64,000 bases of DNA from contig JBAMDO010000564.1 in assembly GCA_037074765.1 (NCBI GenBank), forward strand, positions 62,001-126,000. Reading direction: 5' to 3'. The position numbers and the translations under genes were made by a program. The DNA is from Mansonella perstans. Its lineage: Eukaryota > Nematoda > Chromadorea > Rhabditida > Onchocercidae. Below the pieces are notes generated by a model. It did no database searches. It was given only the letters and a program-made list of their open reading frames with translations, and was not told the DNA's origin. This document shows, piece by piece, positions 1-11,415 of this stretch; the first letter of the stretch is position 1, and the number at the start of each line of letters is the position of its first letter.

Positions 1-268
1 AAACAACTAAATCTCGTGCCAAATCTCATTTGGAAGTTGCACTTCTCGCAAATTGTCCTCACCTTAGTTTAAATTTTTCAATAAAATGTTAAGAACTGTA
101 ACAATTGAAATATTTTTGCGGATGATGAATAATTTTGTTTTGTTTTTGCAGCATAGAAAACTGCAAACTTTGGAAAACATTTTCTGCAATTTGCTGGTTG
201 TGAAAGGATTTTTACCGGAAGAAGTTGTTGGAATGTCTGTGGATGTGAGAGATAACCAACAAAAGTAG
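1..268 (+). CDS. 3' end of an unknown gene (partial, two exons)
   Basis: Two exons join in frame: 1-66 and 152-268, ending in TAG. The donor is GTTTAA after position 66 and the acceptor is TTTTTGCAG before 152; both junctions are phase 0. The readable C-terminus is about 60 residues, hydrophobic and leucine-rich, and ends in a polar tail (residues DVRDNQQK). I do not recognise a family. The start lies outside the window. AATAAA-like motifs follow at about 290 and 393 and could serve polyadenylation. The shared frame and splice signals support coding; the function is unknown. Confidence 0.4.
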
Positions 269-999
269 AATACATTTAATTTTTAGGGGATAATAAATGA
301 GTTTTTTGGCTAATTTTAATCAAATCCTGAACAATCCAGAACAATTTGTTTTTTATCATGTCTAGCCAAGCTACATAAATGATTTACAATTATGAAATAA
401 ATAATTGGTGATGTTAAGTAAAAGTTCTTCTATATTTGTCTAATCGTTTAATTGTTTTATTCATTTTTCATTTTTGTTTTTTCTTCTTGCATCAAAACTA
501 ATGGATTACAGCTAATGAATTTAGCTTCTTTGGGCAAAATAAAATCCTAATTTTTTGCAATTTCATTGTTACGAAATTTCATAAACAGTATTGAAATTAT
601 AGAGGGATATATGCATATATATTGCAAATGATTTCTTTAAGTTCAAAAAATTTGAAACAAACTTACAAAATTAGTAGAACAAATTGATTCATCCAATTTT
701 TGAAAGATTTTCTCAAAAGTCAAAAAACCTTCTAAGAATTGCAAAATTATTAGAAATATCTTTTAAACAATCAATCTCTTAACAAATGTTTCACAACAAT
801 TCAAATTTTCTTTTCGCTTTTATATTTCCTAATCCATCAATTAATCAATGTTCATAAGTGATAATATAACAAGAACAATGCATTTTTTTTCTTCATTCAA
901 TTCTTTTTGTTTTTTAACTCTTTCACGTGCAAGTAGTAACAAGGATTTTGTTTTGAATTTGTTTAAAAAATTTTCCAAATGTGATGAATTTCGATCGTT

Positions 1000-3900
1000 T
1001 CAATCTCCTTCGCCACTAGCTGATACGGAACTTAAAATGCTTTCAGTCGGTAATCCGCATAGCTCATCATGAATTTTTGCAAATGAGGGCCGATCGGCGG
1101 GACTCTTAGCCCAACATTTGCCAACAAGCGATGCAACTTCTGATGGTGTGCCCTGGAAACTTAATTTGACTAATTTAGCAAGTAAAATTTAAGAAACGAA
1201 ATATTATCTGAATTAATCGACAAGTGAAATTTTGACTGAGACTCTCGTACTTTCAGCCATTTTTTGCCATTTTTTTAAAATTTCGCACTAAATATTGGAT
1301 TTGATAACTAAGCTGTTAAGTAACTTGTGTTAAATAAGTAATTGAAAGATATTATTTTTCCGAAATAATAAAATCAAAATTCACGAGGTTAGGAAATGAA
1401 ATTAAGTCCAGTATTTTACGCAAAATTTAACAATTTATCAATTAATTTAACAATTAATTAGTATTAGACAACTGCAATAATAAATTTAATTCAGCAGCCA
1501 ACAAATAACAAAAAAAAGCTTACAAAAAGTCAACTAATTGCTTAACGATTGAATTTGTGGAATTTTGAAATATATGAATGATAGGAGTTACCTGAGGCAT
1601 ATCCATTCGATAATTTTGAACGATAATTTTAGCTCTAGTTTGTATATTTGATAAAGATGGATATGGTTCACAACCTTCCGAATATACTTCCCAAACATAA
1701 AGTAAATTTCATTAGGCAGAATTTAATTTTATTGAAAAAAATAATGAAAGTTAAAGCTTTATTTTTTTGCCCAATTCCTTCTTAGATTCTTTTCACTGCT
1801 TAAATTCTTTCTACTATCTAGATATTTTCGCTAGCTAAATTCTTTTTACCACTAAGATTCTGTTAGTTAGATTCTTATTTTTGTTTCGCTACAATTATTT
1901 TCCTCAAATCTGAACTTGTCCCATAATTTTATCAATAGTTAATTTTACTTCTCAATCTTCAAAAATTAATAATTATTATTATTGATTTTTTTTGTCTTGA
2001 AAAAATGAAATCAGAGAATCACTTAATGCTTTGGTAACTGTCAATTTTGAAATTTTCTGTAACTCTAATACAAATGCCATGCAAACTGAAATTACACGAT
2101 TTAATTAATATTAATTAATAAAAGAAGTCATATCAGCAATGCCTACCATAATACCAAAGGACCATACATCGGTTTTGGTTGAGTAAATTCGTTCTTGCAT
2201 TGTTTCTGGTGCAAGCCATTTGATTGGTACCTGTAATCATTTACAAGTATTAATGGACCATCTAACTGAATTAGTAAAAATTTAACAAAACCATTAATTT
2301 ATTACTAGATATTAATGAGTGCATTTATACTTACTTTAAACATTTTCAATTTTGAGTTTTTAAATTATTTCGAATATAATTTAGGCCATATTTTTCCAGA
2401 AGCTGAGCAATTATTACACAATACAAGTAACTGTCAAGCTTAAAATTTGTAGTAAATGTATTGAAAAATACTTTATATAATTATGAGCTTTTATTACGTT
2501 CAACTCAATAATTAAATTTAAATTAAGTTACAAATTAAATATACATTCATGAGAGTATTTTGCAATGCACTTAAGATAAATTACTCTTTAAAAAAAAATT
2601 CTGTTTAGGTTCAAGAAAAATTTTTAAATTTTTGTTTTTGCAAAAACAAAATGAAACGAATCCGAATTGAAATTATTTTAAGTAAAATTAATTTGAAATT
2701 TTTAAAGAACGAAAAAAAGAAAAGAAAATTTCCCGCACTTTGTCAAGACTTCGATCTTGAATTAATGTTCTATCATCAGACATACCAAAATCACTTAATT
2801 TAATATGAAAATCTTGTGTTAACAAACAATTTCTTGCTGCTATATCCCTTAAAGAAAATTCTATAATGAATTAATTTTTTTAATAATGACGCAAGTGTAA
2901 TTTAATTAATTGACTTAACAATGAACTGAATATTTTTTCTCTCATTAATCATCTAATTATTGATAACACTGCAAGAATTAATTAAGATAATAAAATGTTA
3001 TTATATGATTGTCGGTAGAAATGATAATGCTGATATTATCATAACCCAAATTATTATATAAATTTCTCAATTTATTTTCCATAGCTACCTAATTATTTTA
3101 TAAATTACTTAATTTGCTTCTCATAATTATCTGGTTTAAATCTTTATTGCAAAAATCAAAAAATAAAAATACCTATGAATGCAATTATTTTGCTCAAGAT
3201 ATTTTAAACTTGAAGCACTCTCTGTTATAAATCGTAATTTTAATCGTGGTACAATCATTCCACGATTCTTTCGCAGAAATGATAGCATTGATCCACCTGA
3301 GTTATTCCATAAATTATCTAATTTATTTCATTCTTTCTAATGTTGTTTAAAAATAATAAATAACTACAAATATTGGATGATATTAAAGTAAAATTAATCA
3401 AAAAGAAGCTTTTGTTCTATCTTTTGTTTGAAGAAATATCGGAAAATTTCCATTAGAAAAAATACCTTAGATACTTTACAACTTAATATGACAATTATTT
3501 AATAGAGCAGCAACAATTTTTGCACCCTTAGTTAGCATGCTAATTATATGATAACAAATTTACAAATCGCTACACAATTAATTTATACTTTTAGAATTGT
3601 AAAATTATAATTTTGGCGTTTATCAAGCCTCACTAATTAAATTATTACTTAATATAATTTAATGCTGAGTAAAATAACCTTCACAAAGCTCCATTAATAT
3701 AAGTAACGGTGACTCGTCCGTTACAATACCAAAAATCTGCACAATATTTGGATGGTCAAGTTTACGCATAATCCGAGCTTCTTTAAGAAAGCTGAATTGA
3801 GCCATACTTGAAGCCTTATCATGCATTGTTTTTATTGCCGCTAAGTGTACGTGACCGTTTGAATCTGTATATTCACCACAAAATACCTGAAAATTAAAAT

Positions 3901-5555
3901 TAGATTTCAAAGAAAAAAGAATGAAAAAGAAAATGCAAAAAAATTTTTACATATTATGGCAATTTTCAGTGAAATTTTCTTTGAAATAAAATATCACGAA
4001 AAACTTTTTTTTCATAAGCAATGCAAGCAAAAGACGGATTATTAAATTATTCTCAAAAATAGTTCGAGAAAAAACGAAAAAAAGCGAAAAAATGTAATTA
4101 ATAAATTAACTAATTATAATTTGTGAAAAATTCATGCATTGTTGAGTAAATAATAACAAATAAAAATAAAGAATGAAGCATATTTTATATGTTTAGGTAA
4201 AAAATAAACATTTGACATGCAACCAGAGATGTTATTAATCAATAATATTCGTTTCAGTTATTAAATTAGCAAATAATTTCATAACCTCGCCAAATGCTCC
4301 TTCGCCAAGTTTTTTAACCATTTTTACCTGCGACCTTTTTACAAGCCAATTAGGCTTTGCTATACCTTTTTTTAGAATTATTTTGCTACCCTCTGTTAGT
4401 GGTACTTTTTTTGATAAATGGCATTCAATCAATTCAGCAATCGACTTTTTCTAAAAAAAATTTTATGCGAACTTATAAATTTTGAAGATTTTCTTCAAAT
4501 CGTTATGTTTTATCCTGAAATTTACTCTCCAGAATTTTTCAGAATACATTTATTCATCTGTTTCGTTTCATGCTTTAATCATCTCATTAAAAATATATGC
4601 AAATTTTGCAAATTCTGAAAAACTAAATCTTCATATCGTTTTTTCTTCACACAAAACAAAAAACAGTTGGAAATTTTAGCCCGAACTTCTGAGCAAATGC
4701 TTGATAGGACGAAAAATTGCATCAAAATTGAAAGACGAAAAGGAAATTTGAGGAATTCGGAAATTCGGAAAATTTCTCTAATCGGCTCAGTAATCCAGAA
4801 AAAAACCAGTATGGTTTCTATGTCAAAATTGTAAAGTGAAAAGTAACGTAAAAAACTGAATTCTCAAATTTCAATTTCTGGTGCAAGTTAAAACAATTTT
4901 GTTAAGTAATTTTAAAAAAAGGAAACAAATATTTTCAAAATATTGTAAAAACTTCATTTAAAAATTGGTCCCTTCAATTCCTAATATTGTTTTCTACCCA
5001 ATATTAATTTTTTTTCAAAATTTTGCTCAACGCATTTTTTAAAAAGGATAAAAAGACGTAAGTATTATGTCAACGTTTTACTAATATTTCGGTAAAATGA
5101 TTACTCATTCATTCAGTTACCGATTTAGTATATTTCGAAAACTTCTTTACCTTAATTTTTTCAATATAAATTTCGCCATTTGCATTTTGATTAATTAGAA
5201 AATGTTTTATTTCTTTATTTGCACGCACAGCAAGTGAAAATGTTGCTCTCTCTGCAAATTTTCAATTATTGTCTTGAAATTTTTAAAACTTTTGAAATTT
5301 CATTTCAATTAAAATTCATTCCTTTTTCACTTTTGCATTAGCATTAATAAGTTAGACAAAAAATGAGCAGATTTAAATTTCAGAAGAGGACGACATAAAA
5401 GGAATTTGTGGAATAAATTTTTAATCTTAAATGATATACAAACAAGTGATGAAACCTTTCCAGATAGTTTTCCGTATCAAAAAATCGCCATCATTTTTTA
5501 GTAGCGGTTCAACATCTTCTTTTGACAAAAAACCATGGTAATAGTCAATAGACAT
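1000..5555 (-). CDS. SH2 domain non-receptor tyrosine kinase (Fer-related, nematode type)
   Basis: Nine exons: 5555-5456, 5251-5151, 4450-4286, 3886-3679, 3296-3173, 2847-2739, 2230-2147, 1696-1592 and 1152-1000, giving about 382 residues. An SH2 domain starts almost at residue 1 (YYHGFLSKEDVEPLL, then FLIRKT) and runs to about residue 95. The kinase domain follows: glycine loop GEGAFGEV, lysine in AIKTM, hinge ELCEGGS, catalytic loop HRDIAARN, DFGM, the activation-end motif VPIKWLAPE, then DVWSFG. All catalytic residues are present. A short SH2 plus kinase layout of this length is typical of the expanded Fer/FRK-like family of nematodes (C. elegans frk-1, spe-8 and relatives), which phosphorylate tyrosines in the cytoplasm. 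The ATG at 5555 is preceded by an in-frame TAA and no splice acceptor, so the N-terminus is set. Oddity: exon 8 (1696) lacks an AG acceptor and is preceded by TTTAT. If that site is truly unusable, the gene would lose the C-lobe. Confidence 0.88.
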
Positions 5556-8500
5556 CCAGATAATGAAAAATTATTAATTGGTTAAACAAAAACATTTTCG
5601 AAATCAAATCACTTCAAAAAAATCATATCAGATCATTTTGATGAATTTTCTCCACCGATGATTTTGATTGAGTATGAAAACACTGACTGTAGTGCAAGGG
5701 AAAATACTAACTTTGCTTATATCTAGCTTATATTTATATTTAACAAAACTTAGGTGCTTAAAATTTAAAAAGGAAACCGATCAATTCTTCCTGACACTGC
5801 AAATCAACCGTTCACATATTAATCTGACTTATTTTTGATATGAACAACCATTTTAAAACGATTTAAACGAAAGATTTGAATTTGGAATATGCAAGCAAAA
5901 AAAGTGAGTCCTCACTTTTTTATTCAATTTTATTTTTCTGTTTGAAACAATCTTAAAGTTACTTTTCATTTCATCACACTAAACACAAAACAGTAAATTA
6001 ATATTTTTTAAATTATGTATATACCACCAGACGAATGCATATCACAGTGAAAATAAAAATCATCATAAGAATTAAATTAAAAATAACCCACACTAAAAAG
6101 TAATGAAGGATTTTGGAACCAAAACATAATTAAAAAGAGTCTAACTAGTTTGACAGATTGAAATAGTCAAATTACAAATAAGATGATAAATCTTATTAGA
6201 AGAAACATGCAAATTACATGTATTTAAACAAACATACATTAGTTGTAAGCGGCAAAATCCAGATAAAATGAAATAAAAAGGATATTTTGACAAATTACTA
6301 CTGTTTGGAACTAATAACAATAAGTCTTACGTTTTAAATAATGAAATTTTCTATTTCGCATATTCTAACTCGTTCCTTATATGGCGCTGTTCGTATATTT
6401 GAAAACAAAAAATTTTGAATTACTATCATCCCATTCAATATTAATTTTCTTCTCTTTCAATTAATTTTTTACTTATTATTTTCAAAAAAATCAAGCAGTA
6501 AGTTGCCAGGAGTCCCATTAGTTAATGTAATATTTGTGTTGCAGGAAAAATTTCAATTTCTTCTGATCAGAATCAAACTTATCGATAGCATTGATTTTCG
6601 TATATTTCGATGGTGTATATCAATTACATGAGTACGTCTCATTCTTTTATCGCTGAACCGATATTTGGGAATTAAATCTTTAATGAAAGAATTAAATCTC
6701 GTCTAATTATCTGTTCATCAATACAATTGTATAAATTTTTTTTTTAACCAGCCAATTCAAAAATTTTCGCCCAAAATAATAAAAGGATTCATCCGATAAG
6801 CCTATAATCTATTTGCAAAGAAAAACAAATTTTAACCTCGCGATGTAATCATGACGAGCGGATAATTTTTTTGTATCGAAAAATTCTAGCTCTAAATTTT
6901 ATTTCCTATCAAATAAGTCTATTTTACCGCATTTCAATTACTGATTAAGAAACAAATTTTATGAATGTTCTTTGGACTCAATGATTCTAAAAATTTTATT
7001 CGCTTACTGCAAAAGTTTTTTTTTTTGCTGCTAAATTTTTTTCTTTTCCAAAAAACTCTTACTTTTTTTGTCTAAAATCATACAAATGTTAAAATTGATC
7101 AATTCAAACATAAAAAATTGATAAGATAATAAATATTACGTCAAATTATCAAATTATATGCATAAAAAAAATTATTGAAATGCCGAGAATGCAAATTATG
7201 TGAAATTTATTCAATTAAAAATTTTCTTTGAAGTATTTCATTTTGCTGAATGATCTCAGTTGAAATATTTTATTCATATTGCGATAATTTTGGCGATAAA
7301 ATATCAAATGATTTCTTATGGATGCAATAAATTTTGAGCAATGGAACTGGGAATAATGAAATTTCTTCTCACATTTTATTGGGCGGTCTTATTAATTTTT
7401 TTCATCGTTTTTAAAACCAATTGATTTTTGCAATGGCATAGTTTTTATAGAAATTAAGTTTGTCATTTTGTCGCATAACAGACTAGCGGTGAGCATTCTA
7501 TTTCGATAACTATAATTATAATAACAATTCATTTATTTTATTAGTAATTTTTATTGTTAATACTGTTAACACTATTATTTTTATAGTTATTATTATTGCT
7601 ATTGTTATCATTTTTAGTTGTTGTTGACAATTATTGTTTATTATTATTAATTATTGCTGCTATTATTATTAATACTTTTATTTTCTTCGTTGTAGTCTAA
7701 CCTCACATCCAATGATATAAGCTGTCAATCCTCTTTCCTACCATAAACTAACAAAGAGACAGCTGCAGTAACATCTTATTAAACAAAGCCATTGTGTAAC
7801 TATATCATAAAATTCTTTGATGATTATGCTTACATGTAATCTATTGTGCTTTTTAAATCACACATGCCTTTACAAAAGATTTCGCTTTTTTGATGAGTTT
7901 AAGTTTCTTTTAACTCAACTCATTAAGACTCCTTTAAAAAAAAAAAGCTATCTTTTTCTTTTCGCTTTTACCTTCTCGTACATTAATCATGTCACTTTCT
8001 TCATCACACATTTATTATTATTTCAACTTTATTTGTAGCTTTCTTTTTTTCTTTATTTTGCTTATGCATATCAATATATATTTCTTCAATCTAAACTGTC
8101 CCTAGAATCATTGAACTATTTTTTATCTATCAAGTTTATATTCATCTCAAATATCAACATTATCATCATTATAGCATTGTTACTATCATTTAAATTTGAT
8201 CGTTTATTTTTATTCTTTCAATCAAATTCATATGATATTTCGGTGAAAAAAATTCAATAAACAATTGCAATACGGTTTTTTTTTTTCATTTTCTAGTGAC
8301 CATTATTAACCATTTAATTTATATCACATCCTGTTAAACCATTAATTTTATTTTCCCTTTTATTTAACTTTTTTATTCATAAATCTAATATTTGTATGGT
8401 TATTTTTGTTATATTACTGCATTAGCATTGGTTAACCAATTATTTAATGTTAAATGAAAATGGATTTGACGAAATTTGAGTGCTAATGACTCATCTCGCA

Positions 8501-8870
8501 CGTTATAACAACACTGATATATATAAACATAAATTTAATTGATCAATTTTAACAACGTTGTTCCATTTTGTTTCAATGCATTTCATTTTTTTTTTTTTTT
8601 TTTTTTTTTTGCATTCATAAGAAAAGTGTGAATTCAATAATATTAGTCAGGAAAAATCGAAAATGTTATAATGAAATAAACTTTAAGCATGCAAATTAAA
8701 TCAACGAGTGTAAAAATTTCAATTGCCACTATAAATATAGCATTAATAATTGTCTATTTTTCACTAAAAACAAATTTGTCACTTTATTAAATAAAATAAT
8801 TTAATTAATGAATTAAATGACTTTATTTTATAGCTTTTCTTCTCTAAAGACAGCTCAATTCCTATGTAAA
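5556..8870. other. Gene-poor AT-rich spacer
   Basis: I find no convincing exon on either strand. The stretch is upstream of the SH2 kinase, so its promoter should lie near 5560-5900. Base composition is extremely AT-rich. TTATTA-like simple sequence lies around 7500-7690 and a long T run at about 8587-8610. Short open frames here have no recognisable motifs. Confidence 0.5.
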
Positions 8871-8879
8871 ATTTCTGCA

Positions 8880-9660
8880 ATTAGATCTTTGTAAAAGCTA
8901 TAAGATCCGCTGGAATGGCATCGTTTACTATGTTCATATTACAAGCCGCCAGGTGTTTGCATATTGTTGCATCGAATAGTGCAAAAAATTAAACATAAGA
9001 AATTAATTATGTTGAGTTTTTTGTTGTTTAATCTGTACGGATGAAGATAAACAATAGCTTCAGTATTATAAATAAGAATGACGGCGAAGGTGGTTGTCAA
9101 GTAGCACACCAAGCCAACCGTGTTTTATCTTCTTGCCGCTTTTTGATGTGTAAATGATTGATACAGCTAGATTATAAGCATATAACCACCTGCACTATAT
9201 TTTGCAGCTATAGCTTTTTTGTCATTCGTGTTCAACAGTACACGTAATGTTTTACAAATTTTTCTGCGTGCTATCAACGTTTAATTAGTATAAAGTTCTT
9301 GTCTTATAATGTCTGTTCTATGAAATCCATATTACTCTTAGAACAGTTCTGGCACTAATTTTGATGTTTTGAACGTTCTGATTTTCATAATTGCTTATAG
9401 TTAGCCTTTCATAGGAGCAGTGCAGCAAGGCACGGTTCACTCCTTTGCTGGAAGAGCTGATTTTTAATGACAAATTCCGAATTTTCTGTTATACGGCTAG
9501 TCCCAGAAGGCATCTTGATGTCTAACCCTTTTTCTTTAAATCCTTCGTCAACAATTTTAGATAATTTCATTAACTCAATTAATAATTTTAAAACAGATTT
9601 GTTTTGAAACTGGGCTATACTATTAAGCAACATATTCAATTGATCTTAAGAATTTACACG
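8880..9660 (-). pseudogene. Possible decayed coding relic(s), origin unclear
   Basis: On the minus strand three stretches read like protein but are separated by stops or frame changes: about 8980-8885, about 9290-9060, and 9639-9409. The last is 76 residues, with a helical segment then the motif KEKGLDIKMPSGTS. No splice sites join them convincingly. Their position about 350 bp upstream of the gatA pseudogene raises the possibility that they belong to the same bacterial insertion, but I cannot name a gene. They could equally be chance open frames. Confidence 0.25.
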
Positions 9661-10005
9661 AGCTCTAGAATTCAAATCAGTCGTATAACCCATTATATTT
9701 TAACATATCAAATCCCTAAAATAGTTTATAATAAAGCCATTTGATCAACTTTATTAATTTTGTGAACCATAATCTAACATCGATCTCTATTTAGTTTTCC
9801 ATCTCTACTAAGTTTGTAATAATGAGCATCATCTACATGCTTAAGCGTTGATTTTTCAATTGATTTCCACCAAAATCAAGTTCTTTAAATGCTAACTGCT
9901 CGACTTACTAATAATAAAAACTGGTATTATACTGCCATAAATATATAGATCTTTTTGCCTTATTGTCTTATAATTAATACTTTGCTAAAAATTGAATGTT
10001 AATAA

Positions 10006-11415
10006 ATGGATGAATTAAGAAAGCTAACTATTACAGAAATGAAATGCATGATGGATTTAAACGAAAAGGTTTTCGTGCTGCTGAGCTCGTAGGAGCGCAC
10101 ATCAATGCAGTTGAAAGTGAGAAATGAAATGCATTTGTGATGAAAATAGCAATGGAAGTCGCCAAAACTGGTGATGAACATTTTTTTAAACAAAAAAGTG
10201 ATACGCCGCTTATGGGTATACCAGTTAGTGCTAAAAATTTATTCTGCACAAAGGGAATAAAAGCAACAGTATCAAAAATGCCAAAACTTCATTACGACTT
10301 ACGAATCTGCACTATCTGACTTACTTTTAAAAATTGAGGCAGCTATGTTCGGCAAGCTCAACATGAATGAATTTGCTACGAGCTATGCAAATACAAATAG
10401 CTATTTTGGTCCTGTTGAAAATGTGTAGTTCAAAAAAAGTGATGGAGATAAAGTAATATCTGGTGGGTCATTTGGTGGATTCCGCAGCATCGATTTTTAC
10501 GCGCTGGAGCGTTTGGAAGTAACACCGGTGGATCTTTGCGTTAGCTAATAGCTTAGTTGGAGCAAAGCCAACTTATGAAAAATGTTGATATATTCGCATC
10601 TGCAAGTTTCCTGGAACAAATAGGGATCATTACTCGTTCCGTTTCTGATTCAACATTAATGCTGGAAACGATTTGTGTTATGATAGCAAATATTCAACAT
10701 CGAGTAAAAGGTAGTGCCAAAATTTTCTAATTTTGTAAACAATAATATCAAGGTCAAGCGTATTGGTATACCAAAAGATTAAAGAATGGATGGAATTTTA
10801 GAAAAATTGTCCATCATTAGGAAAAAGTGTCTTTCAATTTGAAGGGACTAAAGTGGTTGATTTTACCTTGCCACACATTAAATATTCAATGCCAGTCTAT
10901 CATTTAATTTTTTCTGCAGAAGTTTCATCTAATCTTGTTCTTGATGATGCATTGCGGATTCAGAGCTGATGCTGATTCCTCCGAAGAAATGTATTCACTG
11001 AAAAGAGCAGAAAGTTTTGGAAAAGAAGTAAAAAGAAGAATCTTAATTGGTGATTGTGCACTTTTTTCAGGTCACTACAATGAATGTTACGAAAAAGCAC
11101 AATGTATTAGAGCATTAATCAAAAATGATTTTATAAAAGCATTTGGGAAAAGAGATTACATACTTGTTCGTTCTGCTCCAACAGAAGCTTTTGGCTTGAA
11201 TGAAAAACAAGATCTTCTAATTATGTGTATCAATGACGTCTTCAGCGTACCAGCAACTTTAGCTGGACTACCTGCTATCTCCGTTTCTTCAGACTTTCCA
11301 ATAAAGGTTTACCACTTGCTTTACAAATAATTGGAAACTATTTCGATGAAGCGGAATATTGAATGTGATAGAGCAAAATTGTGGTAGAGTAACAGAATTC
11401 AATGTGCCCGCTTAG
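10006..11415 (+). pseudogene. gatA: Nuclear Wolbachia transfer: gatA pseudogene (Glu-tRNA(Gln) amidotransferase subunit A)
   Basis: The whole length of bacterial GatA can be followed, but across several frames. The start reads MDELRKLTI. Then come a block ending AAELVGAHINAVE, the block PLMGIPV, LGKLN-like and NSYFGPVE-like blocks, a degraded Gly/Ser-rich amidase signature near 10460-10550, and a clean 131-residue block at 10935-11330 (SSEEMYSLKRAESFGKEVKRR, then APTEAFGLNEKQD, then PATLAGLPAIS). The tail reads QIIGNYFDEA, shifts frame, and ends in TAG at 11413-11415. GatA is the amidase subunit of GatCAB, which makes Gln-tRNA(Gln) from Glu-tRNA(Gln) in bacteria. Length and residues agree with my memory of Wolbachia GatA. 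Multiple frameshifts and stops and the lack of introns mean this is a dead insertion, not an expressed gene and not clean endosymbiont contamination. The insertion boundaries are not visible. Confidence 0.88.

Noticed and set aside
8587..8610. Long T run (also at about 51732-51761)
   Set aside because: Homopolymers of this kind are common in AT-rich introns and spacers and give no functional signal on their own.
10935..11330. Functional bacterial-type amidase exon
   Set aside because: The upstream part of the same protein is broken by several frameshifts and stops; it is a pseudogene fragment.
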